From the NCBI GenBank assembly GCA_026826555.1, contig JAKSZT010053881.1, forward strand, positions 4,508,203 to 4,572,202: DNA of 64,000 nucleotides, given 5' to 3'. The notes under the pieces were generated by a model, which was not told where the DNA came from, ran no database searches, and saw nothing but the letters and a program-made list of their open reading frames with translations. Made by a program: the position numbers and the translations under genes. Source of the stretch: Tolypeutes matacus. Taxonomy: Eukaryota > Chordata > Mammalia > Cingulata > Chlamyphoridae. Of the stretch, positions 1 to 11,884 are shown piece by piece. Every line of letters begins with the position of its first letter. The first letter of the stretch is position 1.

Positions 1-410
<410 letters not shown>

Positions 411-912
411 CGCAGCAGCCGACGACCAGTGTCTTCTTAATATCCTTTATCTCTTCCTTCACTTCATTAAGTTGATTCATGATATTTGTTTGGACATCCT
501 TGATTAGTTGTTTGACGTTCTGCATCACCTCTTGTTTTTCAGTTTGTTCGTTAGACTGGGCCATGTCTTCCTATTTCTTAGTATGGTTTGTAGTTTTTTG
601 TTGGTGTCTAGGCATCTGTTTCTCTTAATGGTCTTATTTGGTTGGTTAGCTTCTTTTTCTACTCTAGGATTTTATTTTATTGTTTCTCTGTGTGTGGTAA
701 GGTTCCTTTTTGATACTTAGTTTCTCTTATTCTATATTCTTGCAGTTGGCTCTGTTCTGGTTCTCCCTTGGCCTCTTTGTCTCTTTGTCCCTCTCCCTCC
801 TGGATGGTGCTCTGCAGCCTCCTGTTCTGTAGATCCCCAAGCAGCTCCCTCAGGTAGATTTTTGGCCTTTCTCTGCTATTTGATGCCATTTTCCTGGAAG
901 ACTCCACTTATA
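411..912 (-). mobile_element. L1 5' UTR and start of ORF1 (fragment)
   Basis: On the minus strand an untranslated leader runs from about 912 down to 565, followed by an ATG at 564-562. It opens a reading frame whose first 45 or so residues are polar, Lys/Glu/Gln-rich and heptad-like (…NQLNEVKEEIKDIKKTL), as expected for the N-terminal coiled coil of LINE-1 ORF1p, the RNA-binding trimer that coats L1 RNA. The L1 match stops near 410; the remaining residues of the frame are unrelated sequence, so this is a 3'-truncated or rearranged L1. A second open frame in the leader (907-677) has no known domain. Assignment rests on recalled L1 ORF1 character; subfamily not determined. Confidence 0.6.
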
Positions 913-1035
913 GTGTCTTGAGTTGAACTCTTCATGGCCTTGGGACTGTAACCTTTTACCCTAAATAAATATCCTTTATAAAATCCAACACATTTCTGGT
1001 ACTTTGCATCAGCACCCCTTTGGCAAACTAAAACA
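913..1035 (+). mobile_element. 3' end of a MaLR-like LTR
   Basis: This matches the last 110-120 bases of the complete LTR at 61834-62547: a shared CTTCATGGCCTTGG block, an AATAAA polyadenylation signal at 964-969, then CTTTGCATC and a TAAAACA terminus. The same family occurs in reverse at 22734-23326 and 33363-33933. Only the U3-distal/R end is left; the rest is missing where the L1 5' end abuts it. Confidence 0.75.
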
Positions 1036-1760
1036 GACAACTATTTCAAAGAATATGGCAGCTGTGTTAGTTGTGCTCAACACCAGCCTCAGACTCAACC
1101 TACTGATGGAGCTTGGGAAATGTACTTCAAAGAGTCTGCTCTGCCCAGGGCTGGAGGATAACCCTGTGTTCTACTTTGGCAGGTACAATCCAGAGTGGGC
1201 TGGCAGAACAGGAAGCTCTAACCAGTTTGGGAGCAGCTCTGGGTAACACCCCTCTTTCTTAGCAGCACCAGAAGAGGACACTCAGACAATCAAGAGACAA
1301 TCAAACCAATGGGGCTACCCCACCAGAGGCAATATTGGCTGCTTCCATTGTTTGCATGCATAAGTGTAATTCCCACAGTTGAGCAATGGGAACCACGGGA
1401 ATACCTGGGCAACAGAAAATGCTTCTTTTCATCCTCTAAAAGCTACTCCCAGATCTTCTTTTGTCATCACTCTCCACTCTTAAGAATTCAATGCCTTACT
1501 TTTTCCTTGGACTCATTAGGCCTTCCTTTTACCCCACCATATGTCAGCACTTAGTGCCCTGAACATCTTCCACCCATTACTCTTTTCCTTCCAACCCTCA
1601 TCTAAACTCACCAGTCTGTGTCTTCCTTACACAGTGCCTGCTTTTTCAAGTAAATTTCTTTGAGGTTCTGAAAAGTTCATCTTTGTGATCCCTAAAGTAT
1701 CTGGAACCTGAGATGCGGATGATAGTGTGTTTGTTAAATTTGAGATTCTTGAAATTACTT
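1036..1760. other. Unassigned sequence, no gene seen
   Basis: No exon with splice signals, RNA gene or named repeat is evident. Open frames at 1004-1246 and 1309-1554 are short and without domain similarity I can recognise. Confidence 0.4.
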
Positions 1761-2176
1761 TGTCTTAGTTTGCCAGGTCTGCCATAACAAAGTACCATAG
1801 ACTGGTTGACTTAAACAACAGGAATTTATTGTGTCATGATTTTGGAGTTTGGAAGTCCAAAATCAAGCTGTCAGCAGGATCATGCTTTCTCTGAAGTCTA
1901 TAGTGTCCTGGGAGTGGCTTGCTGGTAATCTATAGCTAAATCTCTACCTCTGACATATCTCTCTCCCTGTCAGTATCTTCTTCACTGTGCCCAAATTTCT
2001 TCTGCTTATAATGACTCCAGGCATATTAGATAAAGGCCCATTCTGATTCAGTTTGTCCTCCCTTAACTAATAACATCTTCAAAACCCTATTTACAAATGG
2101 TTTCATATCCACAGACTGGAGTTTGGACTTCAATATTTCTTTGTGGGGGGCATGACTCAATCCAAAAACTAATACC
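1761..2176 (-). mobile_element. MLT1-type LTR (ERVL-MaLR)
   Basis: Plus-strand text reads as the reverse complement of an MLT1 long terminal repeat: it opens with a TTAGTTTGCCAGG-like block and CCATAACAAAGTACCATAGA, followed by TTAAACAACAGGAATTTATT, and ends near a GGGGGGCATGACTCAATCC block. These are hallmark segments of this old mammalian retroviral LTR. Length of about 415 bp fits a nearly complete solo LTR. No clear 5-bp TSD is visible. Confidence 0.85.
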
Positions 2177-2234
2177 ATCTCCAACTTTAATCTCCTCACC
2201 ATTTCTTTCTGAGATATACTATACAGAGAACTGA

Positions 2235-2410
2235 TGAAAAATCAGAACAATGAGGCAATCTGGGTTCCATATTTACTAGCTATAAGTCTTTGAGCAAGTC
2301 ACTTAACCTTTCTGAATCTGTTTTCTGTCTATAACACAAGAATCTCATCAGCTTTCTGTTTTATGTCTCATAATATTTTAAGATTAAATGAGTGAATGTG
2401 GGTAAAGGAT
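2235..2410 (+). repeat. MIR SINE
   Basis: Carries the MIR core order: TCTGGGTTCCA-like segment, TACTAGCTATAAG, GAGCAAGTCACTTAACCTTTCTGAATCTG, then GATTAAATGAGT. Old tRNA-derived SINE mobilised by LINE-2, inactive in all mammals. Confidence 0.82.
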
Positions 2411-3009
2411 TGTTTGAATTGGAAAATGCAATATATTTCAAGTACTTCTTTAGGGTAAAATCAGTTTGAGTTATTGACTGACAGTAGCTTAAAATATTAC
2501 TCCTCTCAGATAACTGCATGCTTGTATTACAAGAAAGGACATCATTTTTAAAAATCTAATTTTTCTTAACAAGGAATTATTCAATGTCTATTATGTGTCT
2601 AGGTCTTTGAAAGAAGTATAAGAAATGATACCTTTTTGAGAAATTCTGACATAATTAGAAGAGGCTATGCCAGATTCTGTGGTGAGCTGCCTACCTGGGT
2701 TTATTACATGGTTCCCAGGCTTTGCAATTAGACTTCAAAGACCAATAAAATTAAAAAAAAGAAAATTAATTGGGAGATCAACCTAGAGTTGTCAGTTTTT
2801 CACTTTTCTTAATTATTTATTGCTTTAAAATTATATTTTAACTTTGTATATAATAACATAGTAAATTATAAAAAGCAATAAAAATCTATAGAAAATAAAA
2901 CTTGACTCACTCAAGCTTCATGAAAAACATGAGACACTGGTTTGATCTTTCTTACTTTACTTTGAACCATTATGCGCTAGGGATCCAGAACTGAGAACCA
3001 CAAGTTCGC
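2411..3009. other. AT-rich unassigned sequence
   Basis: Very AT-rich, especially 2730-2900. No gene or confidently named repeat. Confidence 0.4.
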
Positions 3010-3161
3010 ATAGACAGAGAACCTAACTGGGAGTTGGGACTCCTTGATCTGATACTATTTGTTCTTCATTAAGTTTGTGTGAGATGTTCCAAAGGCCCTG
3101 AACCTCTCTAGAATCCGTTTCCTCTTCTGTAAAGTAGAGGGATTAGACTAGCATCTGCAGG
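3010..3161 (+). repeat. MIR-family SINE fragment
   Basis: Contains CCTGAACCTCTCTAGAATCCG and TTCCTCTTCTGTAAAGTAGAGGGATTAGACTAG, matching the 3' half of a MIR element. Diverged; exact MIR subtype uncertain. Confidence 0.65.
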
Positions 3162-3370
3162 GTCCAATATAGTAGCCTCTAGCCATGCACGGCTATTTAA
3201 ATTTAAATTAACTTAAATGAAAGGAAATAAAAAAATTTCATTTCCTCAGTTGCACTAACCACAGTTCAACTGCTCATTAGTCACAAAACTGGCTAATGGC
3301 AATCATATCAGATGGTACAGATATATATAACATATCCATCATTGCAGGATGTTCTATTGGACAATGCTGA
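3162..3370. mobile_element. hAT-Charlie-type MITE
   Basis: A non-autonomous DNA transposon recognised from its internal palindromic style: TCCAATATAGTAGCC at the left, GGCTATTTAAATTTAAATTAA in the middle, and TTCTATTGGACAATGCTG at the right, which is the inverted counterpart of the left end. About 209 bp, matching the common MER1/MER3-group MITEs. No coding capacity; specific name not asserted. Confidence 0.75.
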
Positions 3371-3709
3371 ACTAGAGGATTCTGAAAATTTTTCTAATTT
3401 TAAATTTCTAGGAATTTTGTGTTTACATACAGGACCTTCTTAGTTTCTGAGTCACAGTGTAGCCCAGCTTGTAGTGAAGTTATAAAAGATTTTCAACTTT
3501 GTCTTGATTATAAATGTTGATAATTCTTACTTAACTCTGAAGGGTGGCATGGATATCAATTGTTGTCTAAGAAGCATTAAGATTTTACTGTAAATGCTAT
3601 GAAGTTTTTATATCAAACTACAAAGTCTCCTAGTCAACCTTCTGTATCTATCTGAAAGATTGTCCTTCCATTTGAATATTTGTTTTTCCTAATCCATAGC
3701 TGGTCTTCC
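3371..3709. other. Unassigned sequence
   Basis: No gene, exon or recognised repeat. Confidence 0.4.
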
Positions 3710-3850
3710 ATCCTTTCCTTCCTTCCTTCCTCCCTCCCTCCCTCCCTCCTTCCCTTCCTTCCTTCCTTCCTTCCTTCCTTCCTTCCTTCCTTCCTTCCTT
3801 CCTTCCTTCCTTCCTTCCTTCCATCTCTCTCTCTCTCTTTTTTTTTTTTC
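3710..3850. repeat. (TTCC)n / (TCCC)n microsatellite with CT and T tail
   Basis: Uninterrupted TTCC tetramers from 3711 to about 3822, broken by a TCCC block, then (CT)n to 3838 and a T run. Homopurine-homopyrimidine on opposite strands. The apparent 64-residue proteins in both strands are repeat translations, not genes. Confidence 0.97.
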
Positions 3851-5124
3851 TGTTCTGAGATTAATCTCCCCTAACATTTTCACAATCTTATAGGAAAAAC
3901 TAGTCTAAATGATAAGTAAGGTTTTATTTTCTTCTTCCATCTACCATAAAGTTGCCAATATGTTTTAAAAGTCACTATTTTTATGGAAGTTGTGTAAACA
4001 TGTTTTGGACTCCATCTGTTGTATCAGTCCCAGTCACTAACAAATATTGTTATGAGATGTGCCATCATTGGTGATGTGGATGGGACACATATTGAGATGG
4101 TTTGGCTACATATGGTGTGACATAAATTATGCCATTGTCATTGCTGCTAAAGAAAAGTACCATGGCCATTTCAACTCCATCCAAAATTTAAAAATGGGTG
4201 CAATGCACCAGGACTTGCTTTCCAAATCTGAAAGGGTAAATTGTAAAAAATAATAGAGTGGGGTCCTAATTGCCAAGAGGATATAACAATAATAAAAGGC
4301 AGAAACATGAAAGAGAGAGCATTCAGTGGTTCAAAAAACGACTCACAAATTCTTTCACCAAAGTAATGGCACTTTCTAGACAACAAAGCCTATCCACTCA
4401 GCAGCCTTCCCTCAACTTTATCCCTTTCTGAACAAACAGAAGTTATTGAGCCCAACACCATTCTCTTTTGCACCTTGAAAATAAATACAATAGATCAAGT
4501 AAAACCTGAATATGCAAGGTTATTATAAATAAGCTGCAGTACTGGCCGACAAATTGGCAAAAATGTTCAGCAAAGTCCAGTGACATAATCCATCCTTGGC
4601 TTCACAAACTAGGGGCTGACCTCCATGTCTGCTTAGAGACTGCTTCTTTTCAGTTACGGGTAGTTGCCCTTATTACCATATTGCCCACATGCTATGCCTA
4701 GAGCAGAGAAACTCTGCCCCTAGAGTGGGCTTGTGTCAACATTTTTATTGCAAATTCCCATTTTCTGATAATTAAAAGGCTTTCTGCACAGAGCTAACTT
4801 TGAGAAAGTTCAAACTTTGAAAGGATTCATTTAATGGCTTAAAAATAACACTTGGGCCACACCCATAATTTAAAATGTTCTAGCTGGCGTTGTAGCCTGG
4901 GTTTCTTCAAAATGCATAAACTTAAAGTATGAAAGGACTCAAGAGTTGGAGCAGTTCCAAAGATTGGTTTTTAGTGTTTGGTTAACTGGAATGAAGTTCC
5001 TTAATAGTAAGCTTTACTTGCAGAAATGAAATTGTAGGATCAATTTAGTCAGAATGTTGTCTAGATTCAACTGGAATGGGGTCTCTCAATGACTTCCTCA
5101 CAGGGTGATGAGGGAAGAAGGCTG
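3851..5124. other. Unassigned unique sequence
   Basis: No gene recognised. The part at about 4740-5050 is free of recognised repeats and has low CpG; it could be conserved non-coding DNA but nothing in it is diagnostic. Confidence 0.35.
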
Positions 5125-5300
5125 TGTAGTCCACAGGATCCCCTGCATAATTTGGGGAGGGCCTAGTGTAAAGTGAAAATACAGAGGACCTTGTTCAAAA
5201 ATTAAGAATTTCAAGACAGTGACAGCACGGGATCCTTCTAAGTGTAAGGCCCTGTGTCTATTATCTGGGTTACAAGTCCATGAAGCCTGTCCTGGATGGG
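5125..5300. mobile_element. hAT-type MITE remnant
   Basis: Contains the ordered blocks TTGTTCAAAAATTAAGAATT, TCAAGACAGTGACAGC, CCTTCTAAGTGTAAGGCCCTGTG and CATGAAGCCTGTCCTGGATG, which correspond to an old non-autonomous hAT element common in placental genomes. TIR and TSD too eroded to place exactly. Confidence 0.6.
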
Positions 5301-5564
5301 AATATTTTTATTTTTATTTTTTAATATTCTCAAGTTATGCGAAGGGTTTTGCTGTTCTTAAAGTACTAACAATGAACACTACTGGCTCAGGAACAATTTA
5401 CATATGGCCACTATTATTTTAATAGATTTTCTTAAATTTTAGTACAAACTACTGATATTCCCAACTTTCTTTCCATAAGCTCTTTAGTAACAACTGAAAG
5501 ACGTGAAAGAAGATGGTTTTCTAAAGCTTTTAAAATCATTTTGTGTTTTTTTTCAAATGAGATC

Positions 5565-5710
5565 TTCAAATAAATTCCATGAGGTTGTTAGGTTAAAATG
5601 AACCCATTTTTTAGATTAAGGAATTGAGGCTCCAGTGTAAGGGTAACTGATTCGCATGAAGACTTTATTGCAGAACCAGGATTAAGTTTTATTCTCTTGT
5701 CACTTAATCC
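5565..5710 (-). repeat. MIR SINE
   Basis: Reverse-complement MIR: the ACCCATTTTTTAGATTAAGGAATTGAGGCTC block corresponds to the antisense MIR segment 'CCATTTTACAGATGAGGAAACTGAGGC', followed by a diverged antisense B-box region (GCAGAACCAGGATTAAG). Confidence 0.72.
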
Positions 5711-8339
5711 TGTTTTGAGTGAAAGAGTGAAAGGTATCCTAAAGCTTAAACACCAAAAGGGAGGAAACCTTGGACCAAAAAATAAAGGAAATATTGTGAA
5801 ATGAATTTTTTCATAATGCTAGGATTAGACCAAACTAACACTCCCTGAAACATTTTTGAAAGATGTTTTTATGTAACTTGTTCTGCTTTGGGAGACCTGT
5901 CTTGCAGTTTGCAAGAATCCAGGTGATATGAGGTTGTGTGCTATAACAGGGTTTGTTTACAACCCAGTAAATAAAAGAGGTAAAAGGGGCTGGCCATGGT
6001 CTGTTATTGAATACTAAAAAAAAACTTCAGGAAAGACTGGAAAGTGGAGATTTGATACTTGAGGCTTTATACTTGTTTACATTTGTTTCCTGAAATATTG
6101 TGGGTCCTGCATTTCTTAGTGTAGTTCAAGGATTATTAATATGTTACTTTAAAAAAAAATCTCTTTCATCAATTAAGTTTGGGGAAACAATGACCTTGAC
6201 AAAGTTAAGCAGCTTCCTACTTCAGGACATCTCCAACCTTTAATAAGGTATTGTGTTTGAACTCTCCCAAGAGGGAGAGCCGCTTTTCCAAAGTTTTTTT
6301 TTCCCTCAAAGAATCTCAAGGGTCCAGTGCTCCAAAGAATATATTTTGTGAAATGATGCCTTGGATTAAAGAACCAGAGCTATTGGTTGTGGTCCCAACA
6401 GTAAAATAAAACCTAGATGTGCCCTTCATCTCAGGCAAGTAGAAATGCGAGCAGCCTGATGGACTTGGAAATGGACCAAAGTTCAATTGTCTCTGCTAGG
6501 ATGGCTCCAGGGGAATGGAAAATTGTTCATGAGAGGGTTAATTTAAGACCTAGATAAGTTGAAGTGAATGACCCTATAGAGAAGGCAAAATCCATCAGCA
6601 GTCCAACAGCTATGGAAAGGGAAATGACATGATGAGACAAAGAGTCATTGGTGGGGCTTCTAACAATGTCAATCCTGTCCTAAGGGGATTCTCCCACGGA
6701 TTTCCAAGTTGCGTTTGGGGTGAGAACCCTAAATGCTCTCAACTGTCTCAACCTTGCCGCCAGGCTCCCAAATAAGACTGGGAAAATTTCCAAGGTCGCT
6801 TTGTATTCTGACCCCTCTAAGCATATTCGTGGTTTGTTCTCTTTGCTCTTAGTTGAAGAGGGCATTTCTTTTCTTTGTCTCTCAGCAGCCTTTCCCCCAC
6901 ATTGTTGCCTTAGTCATTTATTTCTGACCTGTAATTGGGCAGCATCATAAGGGCTTTCTTTGGCTCAGAGCAAGGAGGAGTTGTGTTAAATCCCCAATGC
7001 ATGCTTATTGTGTATTAGCAGAAGTGGCTAAAATGTCAAAGAAGCTTTCGCTCAATGGCTTTTACTATGGGGGTTTAGAGGTGATGTCGGCCCTGGAGGG
7101 CACTTGAGTCACACAGGGTTTTGTGGCTGTTATTAGCACAAGAGAATACAAGTGGAAGGCTACAGCTCATGCACTCATGACCCTCCCATTCTGGAGGCCT
7201 AACATAGTGACTATCTGGCTCTCCCTTTCTCAGGAAGGTGACTAGAAGCTAGGGTTTGGACTTCAGAAACCCACTCATCCTGCCTTCAACAGGGCGCTGT
7301 TAACACTTGCCTTCAAAGGTCCCTTCCAGCTGTCACACTAGTAGGGGGCATCCTGACAGGGGCTAAAGTGGTGAGTGAAGCCGTTCTGGACTCCTGCTTG
7401 CCTGGTCTGTCCTGTGCCCCTACTGACAAGAAAGAAAATTGACAGGGAAGCTGGTGCTAAAATGGCTTCCTGGTGCCACTACTAAGGGTGTTCTGGCTGG
7501 TAGTGGGGAAGCAATTAAGAGGTGGTGAAAGGGGGACTAGTAGAAAATTTCCCCCTGTGACTGACCCATAAATTTTGGAAATCTTGGTGATCACCCCTAT
7601 TAAAAAGGCAAAAATATGGTCCATGGAGAGGTTATTCCAAGTTCATCCTGAGACAACAGGGCAGTACCGGGGGAAAAAAACTTCTGATTCCTGAATCCTG
7701 TTCTTCAACACCACTCCAGGATCAAGACCAGTCACCCCCATCCTGTCACCCCACTCATAAATATAAGCAGATGAATCTACTTCCAGAATTCCTTTGCCTG
7801 CTCCTCCTACTTTAACTAAACGTCCATCCCAAGCTAGAGTGCAGGAGCCAATATGTCAGGCTTTCAGGGACTTTGTGCAAGAAAAGCAAGGAAGCCAAAA
7901 CGCCATAGGTAGAAAAAGACCAGAGATACATCTGGAAAAAATACCGGAGTGTGTAATTATGATAACAACTCCCAGAAAGGCCCTAGCTTGAGATTTCTAG
8001 GGATTCTCTTTTCCTTATCTATTGGACACCCCCCCACCAAAAGCAAAGCAGACCTCCTACCCCTGGTGCCTCCCCACCCCCCCCGCCCACCATGCATCAT
8101 GAAGGGAGACAACTGTTTTATAAATCTTTTTAGAGTTACTTTCTTATTTTTAGTATTTATTGGCCTCTAACATGCAGGCACCATAGACTTTCTTTAATGA
8201 TTTAAGATTGAATAATTAGGTGGAAGACATATCTGAAAACAGATACCCTTTGAGATGCAATTCCTTTCTTTGATGAAGTGGCCAGGGGAACCTGCTTTGG
8301 GCTGTTTTTAAGCAAGACAACCCTTCTCTAGGGGATTCA
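5711..8339. other. Unassigned, largely unique sequence
   Basis: No exon or RNA gene is supported. Open frames at 6680-6865 (-), 6720-6950 (+) and 7794-8170 (+) are short, overlap each other or lack recognised domains. Stretches at about 6150-6400 and 6890-7150 are repeat-free and could be conserved non-coding DNA. The tract near 8020-8095 is very C-rich. Confidence 0.4.
8072..8088 (-). other. Potential G-quadruplex motif
   Basis: Plus strand has CCCC-A-CCCCCCCC-G-CCC. The 8-base run can be split as two tracts around a CC loop, giving four G-tracts of at least three with short loops on the minus strand. Folding is inferred, not shown. Confidence 0.55.
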
Positions 8340-9190
8340 AAATACATCCATTGCCTTCCTCAGGAGCGCTTGTTAAAATCCTGCCACACTGAAACTGCCC
8401 ATATTTAGATCAAACATACAAGTAAAATCTGAAGGAATTGAGGCTAATTTGAGAATGTAAGATCCATTAAACTATGCAAGTATGCATGAACTGGAAAAAG
8501 CGGATCCCATACATAGCGCTATAGCCCTTAGCTGTTAGCAGGTGTGAGTCAGTCAGTTGTACAATTCATTTGTCTACCTAATTGCACTGAAGATAGGCTT
8601 TTACTTTGCCTATAACATCTCTAATGAGTAGGTTTTCAGTTCGATCTAACTAATTAATTCTTGTTAACTTCCTTTGCAATGCTGTTCTTTTAATTTAACC
8701 AGAGACAGCCCAGAGTTGCTACTAGTGTTTAGTCTCAACTAGATTACCCCTATTCATTAAGGGCTGTAATTGTTGGTCATACCCTTCCAAGCGGTCATTA
8801 CAACCTCTGGCTTGCATATTGAATAACAGCAATTTCCTGACTCCAACAGACTCTTGTGTGAGGGAGGAGAAAATGCTAATAAAAGAAGAATAAATGATTC
8901 TCGGCTCCATTCAGGGCTGTGTAGATTTCTTTTGCAGCAGAAATTGTACCGAGGTGGTAAAACAGGCTTCTTGCAGGCCCCCTACCTCCACCCTGAGCGA
9001 AAACAATAAGAACCAAGTGAAGCATTCCCTGCTACTGTGATTACAGCATCCGTAAAAGTGATTATATGGCTGCTGTAATCAACTTCAATGAAAGCTGCCT
9101 GTTAGAGCTTCAATAATTACTCATTTCTGTTAACAGCTTGCTTTCAGTTTAGCACTTTGAGGCCAAGAGAAAAAAAAATAATAATAAAAA
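8340..9190. promoter_or_regulatory. Candidate conserved non-coding element(s)
   Basis: Repeat-free block rich in homeodomain-type cores (CTAATTAATT near 8650, AATAATTA near 9112) and GATTA/TAATC sites. It contains a perfect 11-bp inverted repeat: TGATTACAGCA at 9038-9048 and TGCTGTAATCA at 9071-9081, separated by 22 bases. Such composition is typical of developmental enhancers in gene deserts. Regulatory function is inference from composition only; conservation was not computed. Confidence 0.4.
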
Positions 9191-10442
9191 AAACCCTAGG
9201 GGCATTTTAATAAAGGATCCCACTCACGTGGTATTTTGGGGGGTAAGAGCTTGTGTGTGGGCAAAAAAAAAATGCACTTGTAAGTTTTTTGTCCCATTCT
9301 CAATAGCAGCTCCCTTTCATTTTAAGCTTAGATTCTATTTAACCAGCAAAAGCACAAGTTCATACAGGGTTCAATCATGTACTGAATGTTTACTGAAGGA
9401 GGCACAATAGTTTAAATAAAGTGGTGGCTTTAAATATTTTACCCATTTCTTTAAACAAATTGCCAATCCTTAAAGTCGGTGTTAAACACATTTCAAAAGC
9501 AAAATACCACAAGGATCTTTCAATAAAACCTCTACATTGAGTGTTTGGTTTGCTCTTCTATGTCCTCTCACCACCCCCCCCCCCTTTTGCTTTGGATATA
9601 TTTTACTATTTATTTTGGGGTGGGGTGTAGAGGGCAAAGTTTGGGAGAATAAAAATGCTTTAATTGGTTCTAAATGCCTTCTTTGGACAAACTGCTGCAA
9701 AAGAAGAGATTCTTCTCAGCCCATCAGCGTCAGCCTTGCAGGTGGTGGAGTCCTGGGCAAGGTGTGATTCACTGAACAGAGAAACCAATCAGATCTCCAG
9801 GAATGTGACCCAGGCACATCTCCCAAGTCTGCTTCTAGTATTTCTGAAGACAAACAAGTTGTATAAACATAATATTAAAACACACACACACACACACACA
9901 GGTTTTGTCTTCATGAGGGCAAAACAACTACTAAAGCACAAAAGTTCTTCGAGCTCAGTTACCATCCAATAAAACCTACTCTCCCCTCAAAAACCAATAC
10001 CCAAAGCAGAAAGTACCAAAAACCTTAAAGAAACGCAGAGCCTATTATATTTCCAAGTCTTCAAAGTTCCGATAATTTTGGAAAACCTCAGAATTGGATG
10101 CTGTTTCATACCAAATCTAAACTTTTTCTTGTTGTTTCTCCACAACAAATAGAATCCAAAACATATCCGATTCAAATTATACTTCCATAAAAAAAAATTG
10201 TTTGGGAAAGAAAACTGAATTTTACTTTTTAAAATTCTGATTTTTTTTTTCTTTCAAATAACAATGATTAGTGAAGGACACCTACAAGTTTTTTGAAAAC
10301 TGTGGTATGGGAATATTAAAATTCCTTAATAAAACAAAATTGTGTTTCATCAGTAATTATAATACTGTTGACTTTGATTTTACTGAACATTTTCTTTGAA
10401 CGGCTCCAGATTAACCTATTTCAACATTGGTATCGTATTATC
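9191..10442. other. Unassigned sequence with simple runs
   Basis: Contains an A-rich patch at 9168-9193, an 11-base C run at 9574-9584 and a (CA)10 tract at 9881-9900. Open frames here (for example 9664-9972, 102 codons) run through the CA tract and show no domain, so I do not call genes. Confidence 0.45.
9881..9900. repeat. (CA)10 microsatellite
   Basis: Twenty bases of alternating CA, read directly. Confidence 0.97.
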
Positions 10443-10553
10443 CATTTTTTTTTTTTTTTTTTTCCTTTTTTACCGGGAGGTCCCGGGGACCAAACCCAGG
10501 TCCCTCCATATGGGAGAGAGACGCCCAACCATTTGAGCCACATCCGTCCCCCA
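10443..10553 (-). repeat. Short DAS-type SINE (tRNA-derived)
   Basis: Minus-strand element: on that strand it reads GGATGTGGCTCAAATGGTTGGGC (A-box region), CCCATATGGAGGGACC and GGACCTGGGTTTGGTCC (B-box region), followed by an A-rich tail seen here as T's at 10446-10463. Flanked by an imperfect 13-bp TSD, GTATCGTATTATC at 10430-10442 and GTATTGTATTATC at 10554-10566 (12/13). Same short subtype as 25244-25339. Confidence 0.88.
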
Positions 10554-10566
10554 GTATTGTATTATC

Positions 10567-11326
10567 ACATACAACTTATAGCAAGAGGATAGCTTCTCTA
10601 GGAAATAATGTTCTTTAGCAGTACATATGACAGTGTTCAGCACATGAGCAACAGATTCAACCTTTCTGGGACTTACTGACTGAGTAGAATGAAGCAACAT
10701 GTTTTCATTCACCTTCAGAGCTGTTCTTCTGGCACATTTCAAATAGGCTTTCATGGGAACGATTCCTATCTCAGTGACACAGCTCCTTTTCCCTCACCCC
10801 ACCCCCAGCTTTCTGGTTTTGTTTCAGGGTAAAGCATCCTCTATTGGACCCTTGGTGTGTCTTTATCAATGCTCAGGGTTTATTTACTGTCTCCATTGAA
10901 ATAAAGCTATTGTGGGGTCTAGGGATGGAGTTGGGTGGGGAGTCAGAGTAGCCTGGGGGCTGGGACCAGAGGGTGGGGATCTGGGGGAGAGCAGAGGAAT
11001 CAAAAAGATGTTCCTATTGGTAGTTTAAGGCTATTGTTTCAATAGCATGTCTAGGTGTCTGTCATCTGAAAGGTTATGGACTCCAAAACCAAGTTTATTA
11101 TGCTAATCCTTTCTTTCCTTCCATATTGCTAAACCTTGACTGCCTGATTCTAATTTGGATCATTCTATCAAATTCTCTTTTAGATATTTTTTTGGTACTT
11201 ACTTTGTGAAGAGAAAAAGAAGCTACATGTTTGAGATTCAAATAAAAATAGGACAGCCCCTTTCAGACACTTAAAAATTCTGAGAAGCAAGAATATAATT
11301 AATATAACTAGAGCCTTAAGATTCTT
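10567..11326. other. Unassigned sequence
   Basis: No gene seen. G-rich patch at about 10914-10990 has many short G runs, but only loosely spaced. Confidence 0.4.
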
Positions 11327-11620
11327 TTAACAAACCAATTTTATTGATACATATTAATAAAGCATACAATTCATCCAAAGTGTACAATCTATGGTATCTG
11401 GTATAATCACGTAGTTGTGCATTCATCACTTCAATCATTATTAGGGCATTTTGCTTATTTCAATATTAATAGTAGTATTAAAACAGGCAAAAGAAAATTT
11501 TTCACCTCTCAATCTCTCTATGCTTCCCCTCCTGTACATAGTTGCTTTTTGGCTCTTCTTGCACAATTATTTATTTTTCACCAATACTCTTTGAGATGTG
11601 CTTGTTATAGCATTACTTAG
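11327..11620 (-). mobile_element. L1 3' end (truncated)
   Basis: The first 95 bases are the reverse complement of the L1 terminus at about 14440-14540: shared AATTCATCCAAAGTGTACAA and GATACATATTAATAAAGCATAC blocks. This is therefore an L1 3' untranslated end on the minus strand. The right boundary is approximate. With the plus-strand copy it forms a long, imperfect inverted repeat about 3 kb apart. Confidence 0.75.
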
Positions 11621-11884
11621 GAATATTGTAAAGAAGCCTTATGTTTTTGAAAGTTAAATCATTGGCTGACATATTTTCAAAGTATATTCTATATACACAA
11701 AATAGTTAAACACTGGATGGGTTTAATGGCTAGAAAGGTTTGAATCATGAAGACACACTGCTTGATTGGATGGATAAAAGAGAGAGTGTATGTGTGTTTA
11801 TGTATATATGAAAATACATACATATGTACAGACAGAGTCTGAATTTTTAAGGAAAAACTGATCTAATTTAAACTCACTGAAATT
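11621..11884. other. Unassigned sequence
   Basis: AT-rich with TA/TG-type simple patches near 11785-11830. No gene. Confidence 0.4.

Noticed and set aside
3711..3822. Regular repeats as a CRISPR array
   Set aside because: Units are 4-bp tandem repeats without spacers, in mammalian DNA.
3680..3883. Opposing 64-codon frames on both strands
   Set aside because: Both are translations of a (TTCC)n array.
9664..9972. 102-codon frame
   Set aside because: Runs through the (CA)n microsatellite (poly Thr-His) and has no recognised domain.
10914..10990. G-rich patch as a G-quadruplex
   Set aside because: G-tracts are present but the loops exceed the usual 7-base limit in the best grouping.
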